Counted from the first letter of the stretch, positions 27,973 through 41,807 are shown. The stretch: 64,000 bases of DNA from Pseudoxanthomonas sangjuensis (GCF_010211755.1 NZ_PDWR01000004.1:1-64000); one strand, 5' to 3'. Numbers and translations are program-made. The notes: generated by a model not told the origin, from the sequence alone.

Positions 27973-27976
27973 TCAC

Positions 27977-28414
27977 ATGCGTCTCAATACTCTCAAGCCC
28001 GCCGAGGGCGCCCGCACCGAACGCGTCCGTGTCGGCCGCGGCATCGGTTCCGGCCTGGGCAAGACCGCCGGCCGCGGCCACAAGGGTTCGTTCGCGCGCG
28101 CGGGCAAGGGCAAGATCAAGGCCAAGTTCGAAGGCGGCCAGATGCCGCTGATCAAGCGCCTGCCGAAGGTCGGCTTCCGCTCCAAGCTGAAGGACGACAC
28201 CGCCGAAGTGCTGTCGTACCAGCTGGACAAGCTGGCCGCCGGCGAGATCACCTTCGCCGTGCTGCGCGAGGCCAAGCTGGTTCCGGCCAAGGCCAAGCGG
28301 GCCAAGATCGTGAAGAAGGGCGAGCTGAGCAAGGCCTTCGCGCTGAAGGGCGTGCTGGTCACCGCCGGCGCCAAGGCGGCCATCGAGGCTGCCGGCGGCA
28401 GCGTGCAGGAGTAA
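27977..28414 (+). CDS. rplO: 50S ribosomal protein L15
   Basis: L15 is a late assembly protein whose N-terminal extension threads into 23S rRNA. The 145-residue protein has [20 protein letters not shown], a Gly/Arg/Lys-rich stretch with [17 protein letters not shown], and a globular C-terminus ending AAGGSVQE. It starts 4 nt after rpmD and ends 7 nt before secY. Confidence 0.98.
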   Translation: MRLNTLKPAEGARTERVRVGRGIGSGLGKTAGRGHKGSFARAGKGKIKAKFEGGQMPLIKRLPKVGFRSKLKDDTAEVLSYQLDKLAAGEITFAVLREAKLVPAKAKRAKIVKKGELSKAFALKGVLVTAGAKAAIEAAGGSVQE

Positions 28415-28421
28415 GCGGCGC

Positions 28422-29774
28422 ATGGCGCAGGGCAACGTGGGCGGCATCGCCGGCGGTCTGGGCAAGTTCACCGAACTGCGCCAGCGCCTGCTGTTCGTGC
28501 TGGGCGCGCTGGTCGTCTACCGCATCGGCTGCTACGTGCCGGTGCCGGGCGTCAACCCCGAGGCCATGCTGGCGATGATGCAGCAGCAGGGTGGCGGCAT
28601 CGTGGACATGTTCAACATGTTCTCGGGCGGCGCTCTGCACCGCTTCAGCATTTTCGCGCTGAACGTGATGCCGTACATCTCGGCGTCGATCGTGATGCAG
28701 CTGGGCGTGCACATCTTCCCCAGCCTGAAGGCGCTGCAGAAGGAAGGCGAGTCCGGCCGCCGCAAGATCACTCAGTATTCGCGCATCGGCGCGGTGCTGC
28801 TGGCGGTGGTGCAGGGCGGCAGCATCGCGCTGGCGCTGCAGAACCAGGTGGCGCCGGGCGGCGCGCCGGTGGTCTACGCGCCGGGCCTGGGCTTCGTGCT
28901 GACCGCGGTGGTCGCGCTGACCGCAGGCACCATCTTCCTGATGTGGCTGGGCGAGCAGGTGACCGAGCGCGGCATCGGCAACGGCGTGTCGCTGATCATC
29001 TTCGCCGGCATCGTCGCCGGCCTGCCGGGCGCCGTGGTGCAGACCTTCGGCGCGGTGCAGGAAGGCACGATGAGCTTCATCGCGCTGGTCGTCATCGCGC
29101 TGCTGGTGCTGGGCTTCACCTGGTTCGTGGTGTTCGTCGAGCGCGGCCAGCGCCGGATCACGGTCAACTACGCGCGACGCCAGGGCGGCCGCAACGCGTA
29201 CATGAACCAGACCTCGTTCCTGCCGCTGAAGCTCAACATGTCGGGCGTGATCCCGCCGATCTTCGCCTCCAGCATCCTGGCCTTCCCGGCCACGCTGGCG
29301 ATGTGGTCGGGCCAGTCGACCTCGGCCACCTGGCTGCAGCGCATCTCCAACGCGCTGGCCCCGGGCGAGCCGCTGCACATGATCGTGTTCGCGGCGCTGA
29401 TCATCGGCTTCGCGTTCTTCTACACGGCGCTGGTGTTCAACTCGCAGGAAACCGCCGAGAACCTGAAGAAGTCGGGCGCGCTGATCCCTGGCATCCGTCC
29501 GGGCAAGGCCACCGCCGACTACGTCGACGGCGTGCTGACCCGCCTGACCGGCGCCGGCGCGCTGTACCTGGTGGCGGTGTGCCTGCTGCCGGAGATCATG
29601 CGTACCCAGCTCGGCACCTCGTTCTACTTCGGCGGCACCTCGCTGCTGATCGTGGTGGTGGTGGTGATGGACTTCATCGCGCAGATCCAGGCGCACCTGA
29701 TGTCGCACCAGTACGAAAGCCTGCTGAAGAAGGCGAACCTGAAAGGCGGCTCGCGCGGTTTGCCGCGCGGCTGA
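28422..29774 (+). CDS. secY: Preprotein translocase subunit SecY
   Basis: SecY forms the protein-conducting channel of the inner membrane. The 450-residue protein has the ten hydrophobic segments of the family. It starts [20 protein letters not shown] and has the conserved cytoplasmic [18 protein letters not shown] and [20 protein letters not shown] near the end. It starts 7 nt after rplO. In most gammaproteobacteria rpmJ (L36) follows; here there is only a 344-bp structured gap. Confidence 0.98.
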   Translation: MAQGNVGGIAGGLGKFTELRQRLLFVLGALVVYRIGCYVPVPGVNPEAMLAMMQQQGGGIVDMFNMFSGGALHRFSIFALNVMPYISASIVMQLGVHIFPSLKALQKEGESGRRKITQYSRIGAVLLAVVQGGSIALALQNQVAPGGAPVVYAPGLGFVLTAVVALTAGTIFLMWLGEQVTERGIGNGVSLIIFAGIVAGLPGAVVQTFGAVQEGTMSFIALVVIALLVLGFTWFVVFVERGQRRITVNYARRQGGRNAYMNQTSFLPLKLNMSGVIPPIFASSILAFPATLAMWSGQSTSATWLQRISNALAPGEPLHMIVFAALIIGFAFFYTALVFNSQETAENLKKSGALIPGIRPGKATADYVDGVLTRLTGAGALYLVAVCLLPEIMRTQLGTSFYFGGTSLLIVVVVVMDFIAQIQAHLMSHQYESLLKKANLKGGSRGLPRG

Positions 29775-30118
29775 TGAATGCAACGCCGGCCCCGTCCTCC
29801 GCGACGGCAGGCCGGCAATGATGGGCGGCCCGTGCAGCGGTCTCGTGCACGGGTGAGAACCAGCCAGTCCCTGCGCCGGAGTAGCGCGGGGCGGGGCGGG
29901 GAAGGCCGGCGCAAGCCGGCCGGACCGGTCCCAGGCCGATTCCGGCGCCGGAGCATGGGCACACTCCCCATGCCGGGTCCAGACCCGTCCGTGGACGGGC
30001 TTGGACTTCCAAGTAACCCGGGACCTTGCTAAACTTATCAGTTCACTCCGTCCGTCTGCGCGAAACCTCGCGGGTTTCGTGCGTTTCGGGCCAACACCAC
30101 AGTTTGGAGAACCGCGTC
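29775..30118 (+). promoter_or_regulatory. secY-rpsM gap: multi-hairpin region and rpsM leader
   Basis: No gene is seen, and no rpmJ. Stems occur at 29829-29836/29846-29853 (8 bp), 29904-29910/29915-29921 (7 bp with GNRA loop GCAA), 29953-29959/29967-29973 and 29984-29989/29994-29999, the last one flanked by GTCCA/TGGAC. A TAAACT candidate -10 lies at 30030-30035. It is followed by CGAAACC/GGTTTCG (about 30061-30079), so the alpha genes may have their own promoter and leader. S4 regulates this leader in E. coli; that is only an analogy here. Confidence 0.5.
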
Positions 30119-30475
30119 ATGGCGCGTATTGCAGGTGTCAACCTGCCTGCCCAGAAGCACGTCTGGGTGGGGCTGCAAAGCATCTACGGCATCGGCCGTA
30201 CCCGTTCCAAGCAGGTCTGCGAAGCCGCGGGCGTGCCTGTGACCACCAAGATCCGCGACCTGTCGGAGCCGGAAGTCGAGCGCCTGCGCGCCGAAGTCGG
30301 CAAGTACACGGTCGAGGGCGACCTGCGCCGCGAAGTCGGCATGGCGATCAAGCGCCTGATGGACCTGGGCTGCTATCGCGGCCTGCGCCACCGTCGCGGC
30401 CTGCCGTTGCGCGGCCAGCGTACCCGTACCAACGCCCGTACCCGCAAGGGTCCGCGCAAAGCCATCAAGAAGTAA
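30119..30475 (+). CDS. rpsM: 30S ribosomal protein S13
   Basis: S13 is a 30S head protein that contacts P-site tRNA and bridges to the 50S. The start is the ATG at 30119 ([20 protein letters not shown]), giving 118 residues; the upstream open frame is leader. The basic C-terminus carries [19 protein letters not shown]. It is the first gene of the alpha segment; rpsK follows after 12 nt. Confidence 0.98.
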   Translation: MARIAGVNLPAQKHVWVGLQSIYGIGRTRSKQVCEAAGVPVTTKIRDLSEPEVERLRAEVGKYTVEGDLRREVGMAIKRLMDLGCYRGLRHRRGLPLRGQRTRTNARTRKGPRKAIKK

Positions 30476-30487
30476 GGGGCGACCAAC

Positions 30488-30883
30488 ATGGCCAAGCCGT
30501 CCGCCGCCAAGGCACCTAAGAAGAAGATCAAGCGCGTCGTCACCGACGGCGTCGCCCACGTCCACGCTTCGTTCAACAACACCATCGTCACCATCACCGA
30601 CCGCCAGGGCAACGCGCTGTCGTGGGCGACCTCGGGCGGCGCGGGCTTCCGCGGCTCGCGCAAGTCGACCCCGTTCGCCGCGCAGGTCGCCGCCGAGAAG
30701 GCCGGCCGCGCCGCGCTGGACTACGGCGTCAAGTCGCTGGAAGTGCGCATCAAGGGCCCGGGTCCGGGCCGCGAGTCGGCCGTGCGTTCGCTGAACAACG
30801 TCGGCTACAAGATCACCAACATCATCGACGTGACGCCGATCCCGCACAACGGGTGCCGTCCGCCGAAGAAGCGTCGCGTCTAA
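30488..30883 (+). CDS. rpsK: 30S ribosomal protein S11
   Basis: S11 lines the platform and the mRNA exit. The 131-residue protein includes [38 protein letters not shown] and the C-terminal [18 protein letters not shown]. The asparagine in PHNGC is the one converted to isoaspartate in E. coli S11. It starts 12 nt after rpsM and ends 14 nt before rpsD. Confidence 0.98.
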   Translation: MAKPSAAKAPKKKIKRVVTDGVAHVHASFNNTIVTITDRQGNALSWATSGGAGFRGSRKSTPFAAQVAAEKAGRAALDYGVKSLEVRIKGPGPGRESAVRSLNNVGYKITNIIDVTPIPHNGCRPPKKRRV

Positions 30884-30897
30884 GGGGGCGATAAGAA

Positions 30898-31524
30898 ATG
30901 GCTCGTTATATCGGTCCTACCTGTAAGCTCGCGCGCCGCGAAGGCGCCGACCTGTCCCTGAAGAGCCCGGCGCGCGCGCTGGACTCCAAGTGCAAGCTGG
31001 AGCAGAAGCCCGGCCAGCACGGCGCCGCGCGCAAGGGCAAGCTGTCCGACTACGCCACCCAGCTGCGCGAGAAGCAGAAGGTCAAGCGCATCTACGGCCT
31101 GCTGGAGCGCCAGTTCCGCAACTACTACAAGAAGGCCAGCACCAAGAAGGGCAACACCGGCGAGAACCTGCTGCAGTTGCTGGAAACCCGCCTCGACAAC
31201 GTCGTCTACCGCATGGGTTTCGCGGTGACCCGCCCGTCGGCCCGCCAGCTGGTCTCGCACCGTGGCGTGCTGGTCAACGGCAAGCCGGTCAACCTGCCTT
31301 CGTACCAGGTCAAGGCCGGCGACGCGATCGCGTTGTCGGAAAAGGCGCAGAAGCAGCTGCGCGTGCAGGAATCGCTGACCGTCGCCGAGCAGCTGGACCT
31401 GAGCCCGTCGTGGGTCGAAGTGGATTCGAAGAAGTTCAGCGGCGTGTTCAAGGCCGTGCCGGAGCGTTCGGATCTGCCCGCCGACATCAACGAGGCGCTG
31501 ATCGTCGAGTTGTACTCGAAGTAA
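30898..31524 (+). CDS. rpsD: 30S ribosomal protein S4
   Basis: S4 initiates 16S rRNA assembly at the 5' domain and in E. coli represses the alpha operon. The 208-residue protein starts [19 protein letters not shown] and contains the S4 RNA-binding domain ([20 protein letters not shown]). It lacks an N-terminal zinc cluster. It starts 14 nt after rpsK and ends 55 nt before rpoA. Confidence 0.98.
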   Translation: MARYIGPTCKLARREGADLSLKSPARALDSKCKLEQKPGQHGAARKGKLSDYATQLREKQKVKRIYGLLERQFRNYYKKASTKKGNTGENLLQLLETRLDNVVYRMGFAVTRPSARQLVSHRGVLVNGKPVNLPSYQVKAGDAIALSEKAQKQLRVQESLTVAEQLDLSPSWVEVDSKKFSGVFKAVPERSDLPADINEALIVELYSK

Positions 31525-31579
31525 TCCATTTCACGCACCCCCGGTTCCCCCGACCGGGGTTGGCAGGAGACCCCGCTAC

Positions 31580-32578
31580 ATGACGGTTACCAACCAGCAG
31601 GTGCTGCGCCCGCGCGGCCCGCAAATCGAACGCATCACCGACAACCGCGCCAAGGTCGTGATCGAGCCGCTGGAGCGCGGTTACGGACATACCCTCGGCA
31701 ACGCGCTGCGTCGCGTCCTGCTGTCGTCCATCCCCGGCTTCGCGATCACCGAGGTCGAAATCGACGGCGTGCTCCACGAGTACAGCACCATCGAGGGCCT
31801 GCAGGAAGACGTGCTCGAAGTGCTGCTGAACCTCAAGGACGTGGCGATCCGCATCCACACCGGCGACAACGCCACCCTGACCCTGTCCAAGCAGGGCCCG
31901 GGCCTCGTCACCGCCGGCGACATCAAGACCGACCACAACGTCGAGATCCTCAACCCGGACCACGTCATCGCCCACCTGACCAAGGACACGGCGCTGAACA
32001 TCCGCCTGAAGATCGAGCGCGGCTTCGGCTACCAGCCGGCCGCCGCCCGTCGTCGCCCGGACGAGGAGTCCCGCGCCATCGGCCGCCTGGTCCTCGACGC
32101 CTCGTTCTCGCCGGTGCGCAAGGTCGCCTACGCGGTCGAGGCCGCGCGCGTCGAACAGCGTACCGACCTGGACAAGCTGATCATCGACATCGAGACCAAC
32201 GGCACCATCGACGCCGAGGAAGCCGTGCGCACCGCCGCCGACATCCTCAGCGACCAGCTGTCGGTGTTCGGCGACTTCACCCACCGCGACCGCGGCCCGG
32301 CCAAGCAGCAGACGGCCGGCGTGGATCCGGTGCTGCTGCGCCCGATCGACGACCTCGAGCTGACCGTGCGTTCGGCCAATTGCCTCAAGGCCGAGAGCAT
32401 CTACTACATCGGCGACCTGATCCAGAAGACCGAAGTGGAGCTGCTCAAGACCCCGAACCTGGGCAAGAAGTCGCTGACCGAAATCAAGGAAGTGCTCGCC
32501 CAGCGCGGCCTTTCGCTCGGCATGAAGCTGGAGAACTGGCCGCCGGCCGGCGTCTCGGCCCACGGCATGCTCGGCTGA
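31580..32578 (+). CDS. rpoA: DNA-directed RNA polymerase subunit alpha
   Basis: Alpha dimerises to nucleate RNA polymerase assembly and its C-terminal domain binds UP elements and activators. The 332-residue protein has the N-terminal assembly domain with [19 protein letters not shown] and the C-terminal domain with [18 protein letters not shown]-like sequence and [14 protein letters not shown]. The ATG at 31580 follows AGGAGA by 9 nt. A GC-rich hairpin follows before rplQ. Confidence 0.98.
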   Translation: MTVTNQQVLRPRGPQIERITDNRAKVVIEPLERGYGHTLGNALRRVLLSSIPGFAITEVEIDGVLHEYSTIEGLQEDVLEVLLNLKDVAIRIHTGDNATLTLSKQGPGLVTAGDIKTDHNVEILNPDHVIAHLTKDTALNIRLKIERGFGYQPAAARRRPDEESRAIGRLVLDASFSPVRKVAYAVEAARVEQRTDLDKLIIDIETNGTIDAEEAVRTAADILSDQLSVFGDFTHRDRGPAKQQTAGVDPVLLRPIDDLELTVRSANCLKAESIYYIGDLIQKTEVELLKTPNLGKKSLTEIKEVLAQRGLSLGMKLENWPPAGVSAHGMLG

Positions 32579-32585
32579 CGCCTTT

Positions 32586-32613
32586 CCGTGGCCCGCGGCG
32601 ATGCGGGCCACGG
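32586..32613 (+). terminator. Hairpin between rpoA and rplQ
   Basis: CCGTGGCCCGC (32586-32596) pairs perfectly with GCGGGCCACGG (32603-32613) around GGCGAT, 7 nt after the rpoA stop. No T-run follows. Within the 191-bp gap this may attenuate or process the message ahead of rplQ. Confidence 0.45.
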
Positions 32614-32769
32614 CTGCTCCACCATGCAACACCATCGCCGACGAACAGAAGTTCGCGGCACGTCCGGCAAGGGATGCCGGACCAGGGCCAACCGCAGTCC
32701 AGGCAACAACGCCACGATGGCGACAACGAAGTCCAGAGTTCCAACATTCACCCGTAAGGAATCATTCCC

Positions 32770-33141
32770 ATGCGCCACCAGAAATCCGGCCGCAAATTCA
32801 GCCGCACCAGCGCCCATCGCGATGCGATGTTCAGCAACATGGCCGCCTCGCTGATCAAGCACGGCCTGATCAAGACCACCCTGCCGAAAGCCAAGGAACT
32901 GCGCCGCGTCGTCGAGCCGCTGATCACCCTGGCCAAGACCGACGGCGTCGCCAATCGCCGCCTCGCCTTCTCGCGCCTGCGCGACAAGGAAGCGGTCGGC
33001 ACCCTGTTCACCACGCTGGGCTCGCGCTACCAGTCGCGCCCGGGCGGCTACACCCGCATCCTGAAGTGCGGCTTCCGCGCCGGCGACAACGCGCCGCTGG
33101 CCTACGTGGAGCTGGTCGACCGTCCGGAAGCGGTCGAGTAA
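32770..33141 (+). CDS. rplQ: 50S ribosomal protein L17
   Basis: L17 lies near the tunnel exit. The 123-residue protein begins [20 protein letters not shown] and has the conserved [19 protein letters not shown] and [20 protein letters not shown]. An AAGGAATC site precedes the ATG. It is the last gene of the superblock and is followed by a strong intrinsic terminator. Confidence 0.98.
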   Translation: MRHQKSGRKFSRTSAHRDAMFSNMAASLIKHGLIKTTLPKAKELRRVVEPLITLAKTDGVANRRLAFSRLRDKEAVGTLFTTLGSRYQSRPGGYTRILKCGFRAGDNAPLAYVELVDRPEAVE

Positions 33142-33180
33142 CCGCACGGCAACCGTCGATCCGGCGGCACGAACCGTTCG

Positions 33181-33213
33181 CGAAACCCCGGCAGGTCCGG
33201 GGTTTCGTTTTTT
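33181..33213 (+). terminator. Intrinsic terminator of the ribosomal protein superblock
   Basis: CGAAACCCCGG (33181-33191) pairs perfectly with CCGGGGTTTCG (33197-33207) around CAGGT, followed by six T (33208-33213). It has the classic stem plus T-run, 40 nt after rplQ. Confidence 0.95.
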
Positions 33214-33221
33214 CCGGCGCT

Positions 33222-33230
33222 TGCGATAAT
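33222..33230 (+). promoter_or_regulatory. Candidate extended -10 promoter for dsbB
   Basis: TGCGATAAT (33222-33230) fits an extended -10 (TGnTATAAT with one change). It lies just after the rplQ terminator and 30 nt before the dsbB ATG. No -35 is recognisable, as expected for extended -10 promoters. Confidence 0.45.
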
Positions 33231-33260
33231 CGCGGCGACTTCGACAACGACGTGCAGGCG

Positions 33261-33767
33261 ATGAATCCGTTCCGCTGGTCTTTCCGCGCGCAGTACCTGC
33301 TGGGCTTCGCCGTTTGCGCCGGCCTGCTGGCCTTCGCGCTGTACACGGAATACTTCCTGGGCCTGGTGCCGTGCCCGCTGTGCAGCTTCCAGCGCGGCGC
33401 CTTCATCCTGCTCGGCCTCGTCTTCCTGGCCGGTGCCCTGCACGGGCCGCGCGGGCGGACGGGCCGCGGCGCCCACGGCGTCCTCGTGCTGCTCGCGGCC
33501 GGCCTCGGCATCGCCATCGCCGGTCGCCACGTCTGGTTGCAGCACCTGCCGCCGGACCAGGTGCCGGCCTGCGGCCCGGACCTGAATTTCATGCTGCAGG
33601 CCTTCCCGCTGGGCGACGTGCTGCGCCGCGTGTTCACCGGTTCGGGCGAGTGCGCCAAGGTCGACTGGACCTTCCTCGGCCTGTCGATGCCGGAATGGAG
33701 CCTGCTGTGGTTCATCGCGCTGCTGGCCTGGGCCCTGTGGGCGGCGTTCCGGCCGGGGCGCCGCTGA
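33261..33767 (+). CDS. dsbB: Disulfide bond formation protein B
   Basis: DsbB reoxidises periplasmic DsbA and passes electrons to quinones. The start chosen is the ATG at 33261 ([19 protein letters not shown]), giving 168 residues and four membrane helices; the open frame upstream runs antiparallel to nothing recognisable and crosses the terminator. The first redox pair is C38-x-x-C41 (CPLC) and the second is C104 and C131, close to E. coli C41/C44 and C104/C130. A quinone-site-type arginine follows as R45. It has its own unit after the rplQ terminator. Confidence 0.93.
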   Translation: MNPFRWSFRAQYLLGFAVCAGLLAFALYTEYFLGLVPCPLCSFQRGAFILLGLVFLAGALHGPRGRTGRGAHGVLVLLAAGLGIAIAGRHVWLQHLPPDQVPACGPDLNFMLQAFPLGDVLRRVFTGSGECAKVDWTFLGLSMPEWSLLWFIALLAWALWAAFRPGRR

Positions 33768-33868
33768 TCGCCGGCAGCGGGGGGCGTTGCAGCGGTAACG
33801 AAATTTTCGCGTGGAGCGGGAATCTGGCAACATGGCCAATCCCCACGCGTTTCCCCGCAGCTTCCGCC

Positions 33869-35266
<1,398 letters not shown>

Positions 35267-35282
35267 ACCGCAGCGCCCGCGT

Positions 35283-38030
35283 TCACCCCCACGGCACCGG
35301 CTGCACCGCGTTGGTGTCGGGGATCGGCCAGGCCCTGCCGCTGGCGAGCAAGCGCGCGATTTCGTCGGCCGGCAGCGGCGGACTGAACAGATAACCCTGC
35401 AGTTCGTCGCAGCTGTTGTCGACCAGCCATTGCAGCTGTTCCTCGGTCTCGACGCCTTCGGCGATGGTCCGGCATTGCAACTGGTTGGCCAGGCCGATGA
35501 TCGCGCGGGTGATCGCGCCCTGGCTGGGCTCGACCACGTCGTGCACGAACGAGCGGTCGATCTTCAGCACGTTGAAGCCGTAGTTGCCCAGGTAGCTGAG
35601 GCTGGAGAAGCCGGTGCCGAAGTCGTCGATGGCGATGCCTACGCCGAGCGCCTTCAGCGCGCGCAGGCTGCGGTCGGTGCGCTGCACGTCGCGGATCAGC
35701 GTGGTCTCGGTGACCTCCAGCTCCAGGAGTTCGGCCGGCATGCCGCTTTCCTCCAGCGCCGCGAGCACCGTTTGCATCAGGTTGTCGGTGTCGAAGTTGG
35801 CCGCGGCGATGTTGACCGAAACCCGGATCGGCGGCAGGCCGGCCTGTTGCCAGAGGCGGTTCTGCCGGCATGCGGCGCGGATCGCCCACTGGTCGATCTC
35901 GACGATCAGGTTGGTCTCCTCGGCGATCGGCAGGAACTCCGCCGGCAGCACCAGCCGGTCGCGGCGCTGCCAGCGCAGCAGCGCCTCGACGCCGACGACG
36001 CGGCCGTCGATGCCGCTGATCTGCGGCTGGTAGTGCAGGCTCAGTTCGCCGTTGCGCAGGCCGCGGCGCAGGCTGTTCTCCAGTTCGATGCGCGCGTCGA
36101 CGCTGGCCGCCAGCTCGCGGGTGTAGAAGCGGCAGACGTTGCGCCCGCTGCGCTTGGCCAGGTACATCGCCGCGTCGGCGCGCATCATCAGCGTGGCGGC
36201 GTCGTAGCCGTCGTCGGGGAACAGACCGACGCCGATGCTGAAGGCCTGGTGCAGTTCGTGCGAGGCCAGCGCGTAGGGGGTCGCGCCGATCTCGAGCAGC
36301 AGCTCGACGATCTGGTTCACCTTGTTGCGGGTGACCACGTTGTCCAGCAGCACGACGAACTCGTCGCCGCCGGTGCGGTAGACGCTGCCGTCGCGGCCGA
36401 CGCTGCGCTGGATGCGACGCGCGACCTGCTGCAGCAACTGGTCGCCGATGTGGTGGCCGAGCGCATCGTTGACGTGCTTGAACAGGTCGAGGTCGATGAA
36501 CAGTACCGCCAGGCCGTGGCCGTGCCGGGTGGCCGTGCCGATCAGCTGGCCGAGGGTGTCGTTGAGCTGCAGGCGGTTGGGCAGGCCGGTCAGCGGGTCG
36601 TGGTGGGCCAGGTAGGCCATGCGCGCGGTCAGCGCGCGCGCTTCGGTCACGTCGCGCAGCACCAGCACCGAACCGACCCGTGCCTCGTCGCGATCGTGCA
36701 GCGGCGACTGCGAGTGTTCGACCAGGATGTGGCGGCCGTCGCGGCGCACCAGTTCCTGGTCGCCGGCCACGGCATACGACTGCAGGCCATCGCCGTTCTC
36801 GGCCTGCTGCGCCGGCCGCAGCGGCAGCACCCGCTGCAGCGGCTGGCCCAGCGCCTCGTCGCAACTCCAGCCGCTCAATTGCTCGGCGGCGGGGTTCATG
36901 TAGGTCACGCAGGAATCGACGTCGATGCTGACCACCGCCTCGCGGATCGAGCTCAGGGTGACCTGGGCGCGCTCGTTGGCGTCGTATAGCGCCTGCTCCA
37001 GCTGGATCTTCTCGGTGATGTCGGTGGTCAGCACCAGCAGGCCGCGGACCCTGCCGTCCTCGTCGACGTCCGGGGTGAAGTAGGAATGCAGGCGGCGGAA
37101 GCCGGAACCGCCCGGCACGACGTTTTCGTATTCGGCGGTCTGGCCGGCCAGCGCCGACTCGACCTGCGGTTCGCAGTCCCGGTACAGGCGCTCGCCGATC
37201 AGTTCGCGCATGGTCACCCCGGGCCGGTAGCGCGCCCTCCAGACCTCGGACTCGGCGCAGGCGCGGTTGAAGAACACCAGCGTGCCGTCGCGGTCGTACT
37301 CGGCCAGGTAGGCGGGCATGATGTCGGTGACGCGCTGCAGCTGGTCGCGCGCCTGCGCCAGCTCGCGGTAGGCCTGCTGTTGCTCGCTGGTGTCGCAGGC
37401 CATCAGGTACCAGCCGGCGATGCGCCGGTTCTTGTCCAGGTCCGGCACCAGGTAGGCCTGTACCGGGCGCGGCGGCGCGCCCAGTTCGGCCTGCCAGCAG
37501 ATCCAGTGCTCGGGCGTGCAGTCGTCCATCGCGCGTTGCAGCGAAGCGCGGAACACGGGGTCGCCGGCATGCGCCTCGGCGAAGTGACGCCCGCTCCAGT
37601 TTTCGGCCGCGGAGAACCAGTCGCGCACGGCGCGGTTGGTGAAGCCGTAGCGGCCGTCGCGGCCGATGTAGGCGATCAGCGCGGGCAGGTGGTCGGCGAC
37701 CGCATCGACCATGGCGCGGTTGCGCCGGTAGGCGCGCGCGAGTTGCCGAAGCAACGCCGACACCAGGGCGGAGAAGAACACGCCGCAGGCGCTCATGGCG
37801 ACGATGGGCAGCGCCCCCGGCGATGCCGTGCCGTCGCGCGCGAGGCCCCAGACCAGCCAGCCGAACAGGATCGAAATCAGGCAGCCCAGCACCAGCACCA
37901 GCCACGACAGCGCGTGCAGGCGGTGCAACCGCGCGACGGCGCCCGCGTGCAATCCTCGCGGCACGCGCAGTTCCGAAGCACGGTCGGCGTTCGCACCCAT
38001 CGATCTGGCATTCGCCCCGGAAGTGAACAC
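35283..38030 (-). CDS. Membrane PAS-GGDEF-EAL cyclic-di-GMP protein
   Basis: This is a predicted cyclic-di-GMP turnover enzyme of 915 residues. Two membrane helices (about 41-64 and 74-94) precede three PAS-like domains (about 105-215, 235-345, 350-465). A GGDEF domain follows with an intact GGDEF at 554-558, then an EAL domain with EAL at 682-684. All metal and catalytic residues of active EAL phosphodiesterases appear: E682, N740, E772, D802, D803, K823, E858 and Q878. The RxxD inhibitory site expected at 545-548 is absent (GRDG). Both activities are possible. A start at residue 11 (MGANAD) is an alternative. It lies 69 bp downstream of the amidase gene on the same strand. Confidence 0.9.
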   Translation of the reverse strand: MFTSGANARSMGANADRASELRVPRGLHAGAVARLHRLHALSWLVLVLGCLISILFGWLVWGLARDGTASPGALPIVAMSACGVFFSALVSALLRQLARAYRRNRAMVDAVADHLPALIAYIGRDGRYGFTNRAVRDWFSAAENWSGRHFAEAHAGDPVFRASLQRAMDDCTPEHWICWQAELGAPPRPVQAYLVPDLDKNRRIAGWYLMACDTSEQQQAYRELAQARDQLQRVTDIMPAYLAEYDRDGTLVFFNRACAESEVWRARYRPGVTMRELIGERLYRDCEPQVESALAGQTAEYENVVPGGSGFRRLHSYFTPDVDEDGRVRGLLVLTTDITEKIQLEQALYDANERAQVTLSSIREAVVSIDVDSCVTYMNPAAEQLSGWSCDEALGQPLQRVLPLRPAQQAENGDGLQSYAVAGDQELVRRDGRHILVEHSQSPLHDRDEARVGSVLVLRDVTEARALTARMAYLAHHDPLTGLPNRLQLNDTLGQLIGTATRHGHGLAVLFIDLDLFKHVNDALGHHIGDQLLQQVARRIQRSVGRDGSVYRTGGDEFVVLLDNVVTRNKVNQIVELLLEIGATPYALASHELHQAFSIGVGLFPDDGYDAATLMMRADAAMYLAKRSGRNVCRFYTRELAASVDARIELENSLRRGLRNGELSLHYQPQISGIDGRVVGVEALLRWQRRDRLVLPAEFLPIAEETNLIVEIDQWAIRAACRQNRLWQQAGLPPIRVSVNIAAANFDTDNLMQTVLAALEESGMPAELLELEVTETTLIRDVQRTDRSLRALKALGVGIAIDDFGTGFSSLSYLGNYGFNVLKIDRSFVHDVVEPSQGAITRAIIGLANQLQCRTIAEGVETEEQLQWLVDNSCDELQGYLFSPPLPADEIARLLASGRAWPIPDTNAVQPVPWG

Positions 38031-38099
38031 GGCGAGACAATCCCCGGTTCAATCCTACGCCCGGGCCGGCACTAATGTGAAACGGCGTGCCTACCCGAA

Positions 38100-39737
38100 T
38101 TAACGTACTGCGGGCGCGTTCGAGGACAGGTGGGGGCGGTATTCCGGCGGCTTGCGCGCGCGGGTCAGCTGCTCATAGGCATAACCCAGTTCGATCAGGC
38201 GCGGTTCGCTCCAGGCGCCGCCGATGAACACGATCCCGAGCGGCAGGCCGTTGCTGTTGCCCATCGGCACGGTCAGGCTGGGATAGCCCGCCACCGCGGC
38301 CGCGCCGTAGCCTTCGCCGGCGAAATGGTCGCCGGTCAGCGGGTCGGTCAGCCATGCCGGGCCGGTGGCCGGCGCGATCAGCGCGTCGAGTTGCTGCGCC
38401 TTCAGCGCCGCGTCGATGCCTTCCGGCCCGGCCAGGCGCCGGGCGCGGTTGCGCGCGGCGATGTATTCGGTATCGCTCAGCCCGCCCTTGGCCTCGGCCT
38501 GTTCGAACAGTTCCTGGGCGAAGTAGGGCATTTCCGCCGCCGCGTTGCGCTGGTTGTAGCCGATCAGCTGCGCCAGCGAACGCACCGGCGCTTCCGGGTG
38601 CGCGTCGAAATAGCGCTTCAGGCCGGCCTTGAACTCGTACAGCAGCAGCTGCATTTCGTCGTCGTTCCACTGCCCGTCGGTGGGGATCTCCGCGTCGACC
38701 ACGGTCGCGCCGGCGTCGCGCAGCACCTTGAGCGCACCCTCCATCGCCGCCGCCGCGTCCGGATGCATCGAGAACTTGCTGCGCAGCACGCCGATGCGCG
38801 CGCCCTGCAACGCGTCGGGAAGCAGGTGCGCGTGGTAGTCCAGCACCGTGTTCCAGGTGGCGTTGGCGGTGGCCGGGTCGGCCTCGTCGCGGCCGGCCAG
38901 CGCGCCGAGCAGGACCGCGGCGTCGGCGACGCTGCGCGCCATCGGCCCGGCGGTGTCCTGGCTGTGCGAGATCGGGATGATGCCGTCGCGGCTGACCAGG
39001 CCGACTGTCGGCTTCAGGCCGACGATGCCGTTGACCGAAGCCGGGCAGATGATGCTGCCGTCGGTTTCGGTGCCGATGGCCGCCGCCGCGAGGTTGGCCG
39101 ACACCGCGACCGCGCTGCCGGAGCTCGAGCCGCAGGGATTGCGGTCCAGCACGTAGGGGTTCCTGGTCTGCCCGCCGCGCGCGCTCCAGCCCGAGGTGGA
39201 GCGGATCGAACGGAAATTGGCCCATTCGCTGAGGTTGGTCTTGCCCAGGATCACCGCGCCGGCCTCGCGCAGGCGCCGGACCAGGAAGGCGTCGTTCTTC
39301 GGATGGAAGTCCTTCAGCGCCAGCGAGCCGGCGGAATTGACCATCGGCACGGCGTCGATGTTGTCCTTCAGCAGGATCGGGATGCCGTGCAGCGGGCCGC
39401 GCACCGCCTTGCCCTTGCGCTCGCGGTCGCGCAGCGCGGCCTCCTTCAGCGCGTCGGGATTGAGCTCGATTACCGCGTTGAGGTGCGGCCCGGCCTTGTC
39501 GATCGCGGCGATGCGGTCGAGGTAGGCCTGGGTCAGGGTGCGGCTGTCGAGTTCGCCGCGCTGCATGCGTTCCTGCAGGTCGGCGATGTCGAGTTCGGCG
39601 AAGATGAAATCGGTCGGCGCGGATTCGGCCGCGGGCGGCGCCTGGATCGGCCCGGCCTGCGGCGGCGCCGGCGTTTCCGGCCGGCACGCGCCCAGCGCGA
39701 GCAACAACGTCGCCGATGTCAGGATCGATCGCCGCAT
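38100..39737 (-). CDS. Lipoprotein amidase of the amidase-signature family
   Basis: This is a predicted amidase with the Ser-cisSer-Lys triad: the lysine in ILLKDNID, the serine-rich [15 protein letters not shown] and GTETDGSI. The preferred start is the ATG at 39737, giving 545 residues that begin [18 protein letters not shown], a lipoprotein signal with cysteine at position 18; a frame 19 codons longer lacks a signal start. It would therefore act in the periplasm or at the outer membrane. The substrate is unknown. It lies between typA and the GGDEF-EAL gene, all on the - strand. Confidence 0.9.
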   Translation of the reverse strand: MRRSILTSATLLLALGACRPETPAPPQAGPIQAPPAAESAPTDFIFAELDIADLQERMQRGELDSRTLTQAYLDRIAAIDKAGPHLNAVIELNPDALKEAALRDRERKGKAVRGPLHGIPILLKDNIDAVPMVNSAGSLALKDFHPKNDAFLVRRLREAGAVILGKTNLSEWANFRSIRSTSGWSARGGQTRNPYVLDRNPCGSSSGSAVAVSANLAAAAIGTETDGSIICPASVNGIVGLKPTVGLVSRDGIIPISHSQDTAGPMARSVADAAVLLGALAGRDEADPATANATWNTVLDYHAHLLPDALQGARIGVLRSKFSMHPDAAAAMEGALKVLRDAGATVVDAEIPTDGQWNDDEMQLLLYEFKAGLKRYFDAHPEAPVRSLAQLIGYNQRNAAAEMPYFAQELFEQAEAKGGLSDTEYIAARNRARRLAGPEGIDAALKAQQLDALIAPATGPAWLTDPLTGDHFAGEGYGAAAVAGYPSLTVPMGNSNGLPLGIVFIGGAWSEPRLIELGYAYEQLTRARKPPEYRPHLSSNAPAVR

Positions 39738-39860
39738 GGATGCATTCCCCGAGCAGAACGCACGCAGGCTACCCAGCCGCGGCGCCGCGCGCAACGCCGG
39801 TCGCCGCCGCTGTTCAGGGAGCCGCGCCGGTCGGTCGGCCCGGCCGGCGGCGGGGGGAGG

Positions 39861-41690
<1,830 letters not shown>

Positions 41691-41741
41691 GCGGAAAGGC
41701 GCGCCGAGGTGCGCGTCGGGAGTAGGAGAGGAAAGCGGCGT

Positions 41742-41747
41742 ATTATA
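41742..41747 (-). promoter_or_regulatory. Candidate -10 for typA
   Basis: On the - strand these bases read TATAAT, 52 bp before the typA start in the 117-bp divergent region with ppiB. No clear -35 is seen. No convincing promoter was seen for ppiB on the opposite strand. Confidence 0.5.
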
Positions 41748-41807
41748 ACCGGCTGCGCCCCGGAGCCGGGGCTTTCCCCCTGAATTTGGATCGAACCGGA
41801 GCGAAAA

